A stretch of DNA of 64,000 bases, taken from contig CP136896.1 in NCBI GenBank assembly GCA_034359265.1, forward strand, positions 4,929,501-4,993,500. The letters are read 5' to 3'. The position numbers were made by a program, and so were the translations under genes. This DNA is from Canna indica. Its lineage: Eukaryota; Streptophyta; Magnoliopsida; Zingiberales; Cannaceae. Shown piece after piece: positions 50,701-61,016 of this stretch. Positions within the stretch are counted from its first letter, which is position 1, and every line of letters starts with the position of its first letter. Under the pieces are notes generated by a model, which saw nothing but the letters and a program-made list of their open reading frames with translations, was not told where the DNA came from and did no database searches.

Positions 50701-53700
50701 TACCAACAAAACACAATGAAAAAATGTATTGCTTGACAAGGAATGTTTGCTGAATGTTGGTGCTTTATCCGTCTGTTATTAACCACTGGTATAAGGTGGT
50801 ACAGACCAAAAGCTACAACTACCAATTGTCTTATTCATTTGTGTTACAATATTTATGCATATAGAAATATCCATCCATAGGAAGCGTGAATCATAGACAA
50901 AAATAACTCATAACACATGAAAATGCACCCCCCCCCCCCTATCTTCTTACACCTCAGTTGGCAACTTTGTTGGTTGTTGATCGCATTACAGATTATATGT
51001 CATTGAATTGCATGGTTACGGTCATTGGCATTTTTTTGTTTATCTCAATTAACATGTCATATAGCTTTTTTTGCGATACAAGCCAAGGATGATATCATGG
51101 AATGGCTGTGTCACTTTACCATGATGCTCAAATCCCCATCCATGGGCAACCAAACATGTATTATCTACGGATCAAAATACATAATACAACCTCTAGAACT
51201 GGAATAATAGAAATAAGAACTTTAAAACTGATTGGGACACTTCAAACTTGCCCCTAAAGCACCATCAGTCTATAGTCATATGACATCTGATCAAAAGTCC
51301 CTATGAGAAAATGATGCATGAAATATTCTGTAATCACCCTTAATCTAGTAGTATGATAGACTGATAGAGTATAGAGCAAGGTGGAAAGTTAATTCAGAAT
51401 AGTTAACTACGACTCTGAAAATATAAGGGCAGCTGATTATTTATGTTTAATTTTATACCAGCATGCATCCAAAATGCAGGGCTGCATACTCAGTGTGCAA
51501 GTCATTTCAGGTTCCCAACTCAAAATGTTTATTTTTTGGATCCATATATCATATCATCATGCATAATAACACAACTTAAGTTATTAAGATAAATGCAGCA
51601 CAAACCAAAGCTGGTGAATAATTCTTCTAACCAACAAAACACCTTTCAACTCAAGTTAGTCATTTATTCATGCAAACGAACTTTCTTAAAAGAAAAAAAA
51701 GAACAGATGAGATACTGCATTTAACGAAATACATGTGCAAAATGCTCTAAAAAATTATTTACCATCTACAATCGCTTTGATCAATCATATCTGCAAGTGC
51801 AGTTGGTATGCAACGCCATTGATGGCAGTCATCACAGAGAACCCATGCCTTCCTTTGTCGTACAGACTGGCCATCCAACCCACAGGTACCATCCTTTGGT
51901 TTCTCCAATTCATTACCTGCCAGTACCACCAGAAGCATAAGAAAAACTCTATCGACAGAATTACATTGCTACAATAAGCAAGTAAATTCAATCATTACTC
52001 TCATTTCTAGAGGCTAAGATTTAAAAATGAAGTGTGTTTGATCCAATAGCAGACACATATCCTTCTATTTGAGGCTTAAAAAAGAATAAAACAAAATTTA
52101 TTTATTATATCCTCTTGCATTTTCAATTAATGTCTTAATGTTGACTTACAAACTCGCCCTGGAGACAGTTTCATGCTTCCAAGCGCTTCATGGCAACCAT
52201 CAAGTGTCTGATTTTTCTTCTTGTTTCTCTGCTTCTCTGTCTTCTGTATATTGGAGTTCTTTTGACCAAAAGATTTCCTTCTTTGTCGTCTTGACGGATC
52301 AGTTAGATTTGATTTTTCTCTACCAACCTTTGTCTTGCTACTTCTAGAAAGCCTAAGCCCCTTAGTTTTATTGGATATCACTGATCCACCCTCTTCAGGC
52401 TGTATATTTCTGATCTCCTGCTCAGGCATTGCCCAGGTTTCAAGACCAAGCTCCACTTTCCTGGGTTCTTCACTGCAGTCCAACTCTGTCATTCCAAGTA
52501 TATTAGACTCACCAGTAAAGGCCCTTCGAGACCCTTTTCTGCTTACCTTTTTGTTAGAATCGGAAGATGTAAGATGTCTTTCCTTAATACCATTTCGTCT
52601 CTGTCTAACATACTTTAAAGGTTCGGTAGCTGTAGTCTGATCTAAATTATGCAACTTTTTGTCAATTAAATCTTGCTCTGACAAAATATATCCTTTTTGA
52701 GAGGTCTGGACATCCTTCTCTTTCTTATCTTTCTTATTTCCAGTTTGCAACTGAACATCCAAGGCTGAAGCAGACTCAAGATTCACAATTGCTTCAGAGG
52801 TGTTTAAAGCTTCAACATCTATGCCATGTAAAACAGTCCTCTCAGGAACAATTCTGCTATTATTAACTCCAGCATTCTGGATCATGAATGCGCCAGGTTC
52901 AGTAGTAGTATTGGCATCCAGAACTGGATTATAGATATCAGAGTCTGGTGATGATTCTGGATTAAGCAAGTTTCTGTTATCAATAACCAAGGGTTGAGAT
53001 CCATCTTGAGATGAAACCCCAGGGCACTCTTCCAGCATGTTCTCACAAGATATATCTTGCGTTAAAGTACTTTCAATGTCCTTTTCACCTTGCTGACCAT
53101 CTCGTTGAAGAAACTTTTGACCAGGAGCAACCACATCTGCCGATGGATCACAATCACCCCCACCATGTCTACTGGGAATATGTAACACAGTAGGGGAACT
53201 CAAGTTTTGCAGGGCATCGTTACCGCTTTCTGTTGAACACTGCGAATTAAGCGCATCAGGAAACTTTGGTTGTAGATATATTGTACCATTTAATTGCATG
53301 GGATGAGTTGAAAAAGCAGGTTGAGTTTCTGGAAATCTCAAATTCCTGTCTCCATGAGCCATTCGTTTTTTCCCTTTAGATCTGCAACACTTAAATCTCT
53401 TCAAATATTTACTCTGAATCTGAGCCAGATCAACAATGGAAATATTTTCCGTGAAAACTGATAGTAAACTATCAATTTTTCCCCAAACAGATTTCCTTGT
53501 CATTCTGTTGAAGCAACTTCTTTTCCTTCTCATGTTATTTTTCCCAAGTGTAATACTTGAGATCGACATGCTCGCATCAGCTGCCTTCTTGCATTTCCTT
53601 GCTCTATTCCTTTTTCCAGTTAAATGATTGGGCTTCACATCAACCTGATTATTTCTTAAGGAAGCAGCACGCTTTGGATTGGTTCGCCTAAAGACAAACA

Positions 53701-55288
53701 GAGGAGCAGGTTTCGAGTTAACTAATCCTCCATCACTCACCTGTCCACATGAATCTTTTACATTGCTACAGCAAGTTGAAGCTGCGTTAACAACACCAGT
53801 AACTTTTCTCTCACAATCTGTTGCCGTTACGGGGTCTGAAGGGTGAGCTAGTACAACAGTAAATGATGAAGATGATTGCTGGAAGGATAATCCTTCCCCA
53901 GAGAAACAAGATGCAACTTCCTCGAGTGAACCTCCACTTAGTCCTCTAGAAATGCAACCAGCTGGAACAACAGCCTGTTCAGATGATACAGAATTTTCCT
54001 CCAAATGATTGCAAACTTCATCTCCCTCAACTCTGATGGAAGTTGAAGTTAGCCCCTGAAAATTTTGTGAATTAACTGGCTCATCTTTTTCACTGTTGCC
54101 GTAGTCTGAATAAAGCATTTTATCTTTGCAAATGTTACATTCAATTCCCTCCACACCCGAGAGGAGTTCACCTTCACTTTTCCCACCTGCCAAAGCTGCT
54201 CCAGAATGCATTGAACCCGTGGACTTTTCAGGCACAGAAGAACAAGACTCCACTTGCTTAACAGTTTTTCCATCAATGCTTATCAAGTGGCAATCGGCTG
54301 CCGATACAGAAGAAATGGGAGGAACAGTTTCACATCTGTTGCAGGCCTCGCAGCCCTTATCTTCAGAAGATGATTGAGTAGCATCTCCAACTTTTAATGC
54401 AATATGAGTTCCAGAACTTTCAGAAACATCACCTGATGTAAGCAATGTTGACAAACCTGGAGGTTTGCTGTTATGTTCTTGATCAGCCATTTCTGTTCCC
54501 TTGATCAACATTTTGTCGTCTAAGCAAGAATGACAATTCTTCTCAGCAGTCCCGATATAGATCTCAGACCTAATCTTGGACTCCTTCCACTCCCCAACAT
54601 TAGAAGCACCATTGTCATCGCAAAGAGAACAAGTAACTGTCAAAGAATTTTTAGCCCCTACCCCTGCATCCTCAATCATATCTGGTGTCTTAACAAATGG
54701 TTCCTTCTCTAAAACAACATGCAAATGCTCATTTTCTTTCTCAGCTAGTACAGACTTATTATAGCCTTTATCAATCTCCTTCATATCATCAATCAGTGAT
54801 GCAACCCCATTCTTAGAATCAACAGAAGTGTCATTAGTGTAGCTCATTTGAGAACAAGAAAACTCAGTTTGACTGATTGTTTGAAGACCAACATGAGCAA
54901 CACCCAAATCTTCTCCTTCAACTGCCTTTGGATTCTCAACTGAGGTTCTTCGGTTTAGGACAAGATTATTACTTTCTTTCTCAACTTCAACAAAGTCACC
55001 GTAACCTTCCTGCATCTCTTTAATCTCTTTAATGAATAAGCCATGATCATTTACAATATCCAAATTAGAGCAATTATCATCACAAGGAGAAGAACCTCCG
55101 GTCACATTCTGTAATCCCTCATCGCCTGCACCAGCATTGCCTCCTACAAACACACGGACCTCGTCAAAGGCCAGCAATCCCTCACCAGTCCTACTGTCAA
55201 CAACCCCATCTCTACTCCCACCAGGAACTTCTACTATTCCTCCTAGCGATCCTCGCATAGAATCTGGATCGCCACAACAATCCTTCAT
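35725..55288 (-). CDS. ASHH2: Histone-lysine N-methyltransferase, ASHH2/SDG8/EFS type
   Basis: Seventeen coding exons join in phase: 55288-52150, 51916-51763, 49842-49682, 49576-49497, 48540-48409, 48337-48221, 47964-47872, 45531-45454, 43987-43931, 41107-40369, 40287-40232, 39853-39777, 39696-39614, 39500-39421, 39122-39043, 38837-38792 and 36939-35725. The product has 2128 residues. It methylates histone H3 Lys36 in transcribed chromatin; in Arabidopsis loss causes early flowering and shoot-branching defects. The long N-terminal exon (1-1046) is low-complexity with a basic end. The CW zinc finger follows ([14 protein letters not shown], ~1071-1084, to [14 protein letters not shown]), then AWS ([20 protein letters not shown], ~1180), SET ([28 protein letters not shown] at ~1307; [11 protein letters not shown] at ~1338) and post-SET ([10 protein letters not shown], ~1358). 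The C-terminal region ends with a Pro/Arg/Gly-rich tail. It is longer than Arabidopsis ASHH2 (~1800). Confidence 0.95.
37540..38235 (-). pseudogene. Ty1/copia RNase H relic in the last intron of the ASHH2-like gene
   Basis: On the minus strand, in more than one frame, are [76 protein letters not shown] and [13 protein letters not shown]. These are the successive landmarks of a copia RNase H domain and the C-terminal end of pol. Several in-frame stops interrupt it. It lies in the same orientation as the host gene, in intron 36940-38791. No LTR was recognised. Confidence 0.7.
38455..38600. repeat. degenerate CGCCT/AGGCA-type repeat
   Basis: A short stretch of variants of GAGTGAGCGCC, GTGCCTTAGGCA and GGGGTGCCTAATGCCCC, able to pair with each other. 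This is a pattern common in decayed plant MITEs. Ends could not be set. Confidence 0.3.
41656..42164. mobile_element. hAT-type MITE in an ASHH2-like intron
   Basis: The element (41664-42156) starts TAGGGGTGTTCATTGGG and its other end reverse-complemented starts TTGGGCTGTTACGGGTC. The flanks ATGATTTT and ATGGCTTT would be an 8-bp duplication with two mismatches. The interior is made of CGGGTCGGGT/ACCCGACC motifs in both orientations with a (TA)n tract. Open frames of ~120-130 codons inside it are by-products. Confidence 0.55.
42165..43930 (-). other. intron sequence of the ASHH2-like gene, no element recognised
   Basis: AT-rich intron sequence upstream of the exon 41107-40369. It carries the local duplication at 43519-43640 and no other recognised feature. 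Confidence 0.5.
43519..43640. repeat. local direct duplication, ~40 bp x 2
   Basis: The sequence beginning CTTGATTTATACAGATAATT and continuing to TTTTATGCTAC occurs at ~43519 and again at ~43597, 78 bases apart, inside an intron. Confidence 0.85.
46465..47012. mobile_element. ~550-bp near-perfect hairpin in an ASHH2-like intron
   Basis: The left arm contains AAGTCATGGCTTAAGGAGGT, TATATAAAGAGAGATGAA and GGTGCTCTCTCCTAATT. The right arm contains their inverses in mirrored order: AATTAGGAGAGAGCATCC, TTCATCTCTCTTTATATA and ACCTCTCTAAGCCATGATT. The loop is only a few tens of bases near 46750. The arms look like two inverted copies of one ~270-bp sequence with a TATA-like motif, perhaps LTR- or TRIM-derived. 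Intron 45532-47871. Confidence 0.7.
47101..47259. repeat. three copies of an 18-bp motif
   Basis: TGTAGTCCACTTGGATCC occurs at 47101-47118, 47185-47202 and 47242-47259, with similar flanks (GTTTATG before copies two and three, CTCCACCTGGTACAA-like sequence after). A TATA-like GTATATAAAACCC follows at ~47310. Possibly a decayed LTR or TRIM element. Confidence 0.55.
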
Positions 55289-55709
55289 CCCTAGAACAAC
55301 CTAGACCATAGACAAAATATTTGAAAAAAATGCAGCAACCTGAAACGAGAACATATCAAAGGGGAAATGAAAAAGGATACAATAAATTCATCGCCTCACA
55401 AAAAAAGGGGATCTTTGCCGCAACGAAACTCGCTGAAAACCAAAATCATAAAATAAAAAAGCATATCCGAGAGAACCTTAAAAAACTCGATCCTACAAAA
55501 CCTACATTGAAAACCCTTGAAAACGTCAATCGAAACATACCCAATAATCAAATCAAAATAAAAGGACAACAGAAACCCTAATCAAAGCCTCAGCAGAAGC
55601 CAACCCGACGATCGAAACAGACTCCTGTAGACCAATCCGTGCAACATCATCGCAAAACAAAACAAATTAAAAAATAACAGGAACAAAAAAAAAGGATAAT
55701 AGACAAGAC

Positions 55710-55862
55710 CTGGCGGCGGCGGCGGCGGCGGCGCGCCGGCGCCTTGTGCTCGAAAGGGACGGCAAAAAGAGGAACCTTAGCCAGCGATCTCTTCTTCGTC
55801 GGCGTTCATGGCACCTCTTCCCCTCTCTCTCGGTTGGTGTTCGAGATTAAAATAATAGGCAG
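55710..55862 (-). other. probable 5' UTR exon of the ASHH2-like gene
   Basis: On the minus strand this GC-rich stretch ends CGCCGCCAG before a donor GT at 55709. An acceptor (TTGTTCTAG) lies at 55291, two bases before the ATG at 55288. The exon includes (GGC)6 at 55712-55731 and a short upstream frame. The start is placed ~30 bases below the TATA-like box, by inference. Confidence 0.5.
55777..55809 (-). other. upstream ORF of 10 codons in the ASHH2-like leader
   Basis: ATG at 55809 begins MNADEEEIAG and ends at TAA (55777-55779), inside the predicted leader exon and before the splice to the main ATG. If transcribed, it could lower translation of the methyltransferase. Its relevance depends on the true start of transcription. 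Confidence 0.4.
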
Positions 55863-55890
55863 AAGTGCGAAAAATAAAAAAGGACGGAAC

Positions 55891-55898
55891 TTTATATA
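55891..55898 (-). promoter_or_regulatory. candidate TATA box of the ASHH2-like gene
   Basis: On the minus strand AATTATATAAAGTTCC lies about 30 bases upstream of the GC-rich leader exon, a normal distance for a TATA box. Confidence 0.45.
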
Positions 55899-57592
55899 AT
55901 TTTTTTTCCTTCTCCTCTACGGTTTCGGAGGTAGGAAAGGGATACTATTTGCCAGTTTCTTACCCCCATACCTGCCTATTATTCCTGTGGGACCCACAAT
56001 CTGAGCAAATATCTTGGCTCCACGTCATCATGTGGGTATGATTTCGGTAGAAGTAGTTATGCCTCGAAATTTATATATCATCGTCTCACGGTCTTTACGG
56101 AGGGGGGAGAAGAAATTTCTTATTGCTTTTTTTTTCAATTTAATATTTTTAATTATGTAAAAAAAAAATGTAGCTTGTCCTCGTACGCATACATTAACAT
56201 GTCTTTGCGTGCCTAATTTTAGTCAGATGTAAGCTGAGATAAAGTTAGAGAGGGGAGAAAGGGAGAAATAGTGTTGCAGCGGCATGAAGCAGATTGACAC
56301 GTAATCTTGCTTTGTGCGTGTGGAAGACAAAAAGGAGGCAAGCCTTGAGAGAGGGATTGAATTGTATTCGCATTGACTTTTTTTTATAAGATGTGAACGT
56401 GATTTGCATTCTAATGTTAATTGATTTATATATAGAAGTTTTTCAAACAACGAGGAGATTGGTTTCAACGTTCAAATGTCTATTTCGTGATGAGGTAGGA
56501 AGACATGTTTTTATCTCGGTGAGGAATATTTAGCCATTTATTTAATGCGGTGTAATAATGAGATTGAGCGATGCATTGTGCTTCGACAAGATGCTGGTGT
56601 CCTAGTTTGGTGTTTTTTTTCTAAAAAGCAATGGGAACTCAGCCATGTTTTTTTATAAAAAAAAAATGAATGAAAATAAATAAATATATATATATATAAT
56701 ATTTATTTGTAAAATATAATATATATATATAATACACTGAATAAACAAAAAGATAATGATATAACGTGGATGAGGTCTAATTCTGCAGCAATTAGATTGA
56801 ATCATCTCGGCAAAATCGAGTTGGTTGGGATTGTGTGGTGTCGAATCCGAGCAGAAGTGTTTCATTGGGGTTGGACTCTCGAGAATAATCTTCAACGATT
56901 TAAATTGGTATGAATTCGAAAAGTGAGAACGAGTGGTAGGACCATCTTGCCAAATAAGCAAAGTAGAGAAGGAAAAATAGTGGAGCGAAGGTATCTCGCC
57001 ATCGAGGGGGAGGATCTATCTTTTATAAAGATTTAGTGGGTATTTTGGTCATTTTTTTTAGAGATTCTTTTTTAGTCTTTTTGGATCGTTGTTGTTAGTA
57101 GCGAAGTTAGGACCTCACAATTACGGGGTGCAATATTTTAAGTATATTATTATTTAATTATACTTTGGTAAAGTTTAGACTGCATCTACTATCGACGCAA
57201 TCTATGCACGTCACTTTCTAAATATTAAATTTTGAATATCAAAGTATTTTATTTATTTGTTTTTCATCGAACTAGTCAAATCCACTAACTTTTTAGACGG
57301 AAACTATCACTTTCTAATCTAGTTCGTCTCCAAATTCACTCAATTTCTAATCAAATTTTCTTATTTCCTAATCAGACTCACACGTTTAAGAAAATTGATT
57401 TAACGAGTAAATAAATAAATTTTCTTAAATGAGAAATTAAATACAAAAATTAAATGAGGAAATAAACAAATAAAATAAATAAATCGGGAATTTTGATACT
57501 CAAGATTTGTTATTCGGCAAATAATGGACATGGAATCTATTGATTTTGGATGCGGCGAAAGTTTTTTACTTTTATTCCTATTAATAACATGC
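55899..57592. other. upstream flank of the ASHH2-like gene, no gene seen
   Basis: AT-rich sequence with (TA)n tracts near 56683-56730 and poly-A/T runs. Short open frames are uncharacteristic. No transposon ends were recognised. Confidence 0.5.
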
Positions 57593-58249
57593 TAAGAAGA
57601 CGTTTGGTATGAGGTAATCCAGATAATTCATCCAAATTGCTGGTAAAATTATCTTTAAATTATTTGGACCACACACATTACCTTATTTGATGTCTCACTT
57701 ATGCAACTAATGTGGATTGCCTTGATAATCCAGATTGTCATCAATGTGGTAATCCAAATTGGTCAAGAGGAGGGTGTCTATATGGATTATCCCTGAAATG
57801 ATAATCTTGAATTTTTTAGGACAAATTTGCCCTCCTTAAACCCTAGCCTTTTATAAGTTCTTTGCCTCCTTTCTAAAACGAAGACGTTCGTCTCACACGA
57901 CTTCTCCCATAATATAATATAATATTATATATTATATTATTATATATAATATTGTATTATAATATTATTATATATTTTAATAGTATATAATATGATTAAT
58001 TGTAATATTATTATAATATTATAATATATTTGTGAGAAGGGTATTTTCGAAAAGTAGATCTCAATACTTGATAATGTATTTATTATATCAAATATGTCTA
58101 TGTGAATTCTAGCAATCTTATCATAACATTACTTGTGCATACCAAGTACTATATTCTATATTACCGATAATCTTTTTAGTGATAATCTATCTGAAATTTA
58201 ATCTAGATTGTTTGATAATCTAAAAGGTAATGTACCAAACGTCACCTAA
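57593..58249. mobile_element. PIF/Harbinger-type MITE, ~650 bp
   Basis: The left end GAAGACGTTTGGTATGAGG and the inverse of the right end, GGTGACGTTTGGTACATT, are terminal inverted repeats (57596-58246). TAA flanks both sides (57593-57595 and 58247-58249). Inside are GGATTATC/GATAATCC motifs and a long ATAATATTATA tract (57910-58030) that can fold on itself. Non-coding. Confidence 0.7.
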
Positions 58250-58390
58250 GAGAGTCATTTAAATGAAAATTTTACCAAATAATAGTTAGATATAATAAAA
58301 GTTTTACTAATTTAAATATAATAAATAAATAAAATAAAATAATTGCTTTTATGAGTGCTTTATGAGTTACTATATTAAGAAAATATTAAA

Positions 58391-59147
58391 AATTTAAGAA
58401 ATTTGAGAAAATCATAAAAACTTTATGATTTATTGGTAAAATCATAAATATTTTTATGGTATTTGTCAAAACTATAACTTTTTTATAATATTATCCTAAT
58501 TGCCATCAATTCTATTTATTTATATAATTATAATTATATTAGCCGTGCTTATATATGCATTTTATTGCATGAAAAATTTTAAATTTATCGTGCTTATAAA
58601 ATTAGTTGACCTAACAACCTAAAATGATATGTTAATTATAGTTAGACACCCTCATAGGTCAACAACTATGTGAAGAGATAAGATGTTCAATAGGAATGGT
58701 AGAATTGACTGTCCTAAACTGCCAACATAATTGTAATTAATATCATCTTTTGGGTTTTAAGATTTATTAAGGTCACAAACATATGAAATTTAATTTATCA
58801 TATGCCGTAAAATATATAAATAAATGTTTATGAACTTTTCACCAAAGCGTCTAACTGTCAATGTAAATGCAATTAATATCTTATTTTAGGTTGTTAAATA
58901 TATTAATTTCAAAAGCATATCAAATTTAAAATTTTCTCTGCAATAAAATACACACATAAGTCATTTGACTTAAATAGTTAAATCAACGTCTTTAATTATC
59001 AATATAATTATAGTCAAGCAAATGAATAAAATTATAGGACAATTTGGATATGTTATAAAAAAAAGTTGCGATTTTAACAAATAGTATTTATGATTTTGCC
59101 AATAAATCATAAAGTATATACAATTTTCCTCAATTTTTCTGAAAATT
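58391..59147. mobile_element. AT-rich foldback element with tandem inner units
   Basis: The left arm (58391-58652) contains CTTTATGATTTATTGGTAAA and AACAACCTAAAATGATATG. The right arm (~58850-59147) contains the inverses TTGCCAATAAATCATAAAG and ATCTTATTTTAGGTTGTT. The right arm unit (starting CTGTCAATGTAAATGC) also has a diverged direct copy just before it (CTGCCAACATAATTG, from ~58719). No coding potential. Confidence 0.6.
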
Positions 59148-59541
59148 AACTCATTTGTATGAAATTGAGTAATTTAATTTATTTAACATAAGTGATTTAA
59201 TTACAATTAACATAAGCTATTTAATTAAAACTAACTTGTATAATTTAATTTAAATAATCTAATACATTTAACATAACTAAATTTATCAAAAAAATTATTC
59301 TCTAACATTATCATTGAACAAATAAGTAATTTAATTTATAACACAATTTAATTAAAATTAATTGATGAAATTAATTTAATTTAATTCAACTTAAGTAAAT
59401 TTCTCCAAGTAAAAATAAATAAATATGTATTTCAATAAGTAGGAGTGACAAATCATTGGGGTAATATATTTATATTAATACATATACATATAAATTAATT
59501 ATCTTACATATCTAGGAGTGTCATTGGACACCCCTATGTTG
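59148..59541. other. AT-rich spacer, nothing recognised
   Basis: About 390 bases of AT-rich sequence with several imperfect TTAATTTA-type repeats. Confidence 0.5.
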
Positions 59542-60101
59542 ACTGTGGCTAGGGATGATAATAATACCTATTTAGGCGGGTACCCATGAGTATTGACCCG
59601 TTTATGACAGGTATGGGGGTTAGTATTCTACCAGCGGGGATTTCGCGAATAATTTTTCTTACCCGTTTAGTATATGGGGCGACTGGGCGGGTACGGGTAG
59701 TACTCGTACTCGTGGTACTCGTTCCCCCCACAAAAATAATTAAATTACAAAATTACCCCTAGTACATATACTAAGAAATCATTAATCCAATCCAATTCCA
59801 CCACCCTATTATATGATGATGTTGAGAAATATTTATAGTTCAAGATCTCGTGTTTATAATCTTGTATAGTGTGTTTATATTTGAAGTTGTTATCAAAATA
59901 TTATAATTTAATTTTTTAAAAATATCATGTGTACCCACCAATATCCGTGGGTATCCATCCCCCTGTGGGTAATTAAATGAGTACCCATTTTTATACCCAC
60001 GGGTAATTAAACGGGTAGCAAGTACCCATATATTTCGCGGGGCGGATAGCAGGTATGCACCCTCCATACCCGTCCCACCCCGTTGACATCCCTATTGTGG
60101 C
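59542..60101. mobile_element. hAT-type MITE, ~545 bp
   Basis: The element runs from TAGGGATGATAATAATACC (59550) to the inverse end, whose reverse complement reads AGGGATGTCAACGGGGTGG (60093). ACTGTGGC precedes and ATTGTGGC follows it, an 8-bp duplication with one mismatch. The interior consists of GGGTACC/GGTACCC-like motifs (GGCGGGTACCCATGAG; ACCCACGGGTA). The minus-strand frames inside it are by-products. Confidence 0.65.
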
Positions 60102-60519
60102 TTCACCACGATTTTGTTGTATCCGTCCCACCCATGCCCAAGATGTTTCAAGCTTTTGGGCTCATTGGGTCTAAGAATGGTTGGGTGCCATTACTGATGG
60201 CATTTAGACTGACTTTCTCTAGTGTTGGCCTAGCGATGAGGGGACTCGATATGGCAGTATTAGATCCAACTTGGCAGACTTTCGCCCGATCTAACGAGTT
60301 AGGCCCAATTTGATGACTTTCTTTTGAGCTTTGTTAGATACAAAAGGCCCATGTAAATTGAATTCCCCCATCAATAGTTCCTTGGTATCGACACAATTGT
60401 AAAATGAGGCGATGACCAACTCAGAGTTTGTTTCCTAATAATTATGGTGTTGGTCGAGGCGTTCAATGGTAATGGTTGATGTCTTCAGAATTGGTCTAAT
60501 TTTGCAAGTGTCAGCTTGT
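60102..60519. other. spacer, nothing recognised
   Basis: About 420 bases between two MITEs. A 76-codon + frame (60083-60313) has no recognisable motif. Confidence 0.45.
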
Positions 60520-61016
60520 TAGAGGTGGTAAAACGGGCTGACCCGTAGTTAGCGGGCCAAGCTAGGCCGGCACGATAAGGTATCAGGCCAGGTCGGGCTG
60601 ACCCGCTAACTGCGTGTGCTGAAAATTCACAGCCCAGCATAGCCCACATGATTTTGCAGGCCATCACGATAAGGTATCATGCCTGTGAACCCGTTTATCC
60701 ACACCAAATAATTAATTTAAAATATTTGAGAGACTAAATAAGCACTAAATATGATATTTCACATGAAAAACTTCATGAATTAACTTCACCTGCAATTTTG
60801 AAGCACTAAACAATGACAAAATTATAGTGATGCAAGGGAGAACACCAGCTAAAATTAATAATTAGCGGACCGACGATCCAGCCCGGCACGATAAGGGTCG
60901 GCCCAGTTCAGCACATAATTTATGCCTGGCCGGTTGACCCGATAAGCTTATCGGGCTGAACTCCTCGGCCCAAGCACGCAATTATCGTGTCGTGCTCGTG
61001 TTGTGCCCATTTCTGA
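60520..61016. mobile_element. probable hAT-type MITE, ~500 bp
   Basis: It starts TAGAGGTGGTAAAACGGGC and the inverse of the far end reads TCAGAAATGGGCACAACACG. The interior is full of CGGGCTGACCCG and GGCCCGGCACGATAAGG motifs in both orientations. No clear 8-bp duplication was found, so ends are approximate. Confidence 0.45.
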
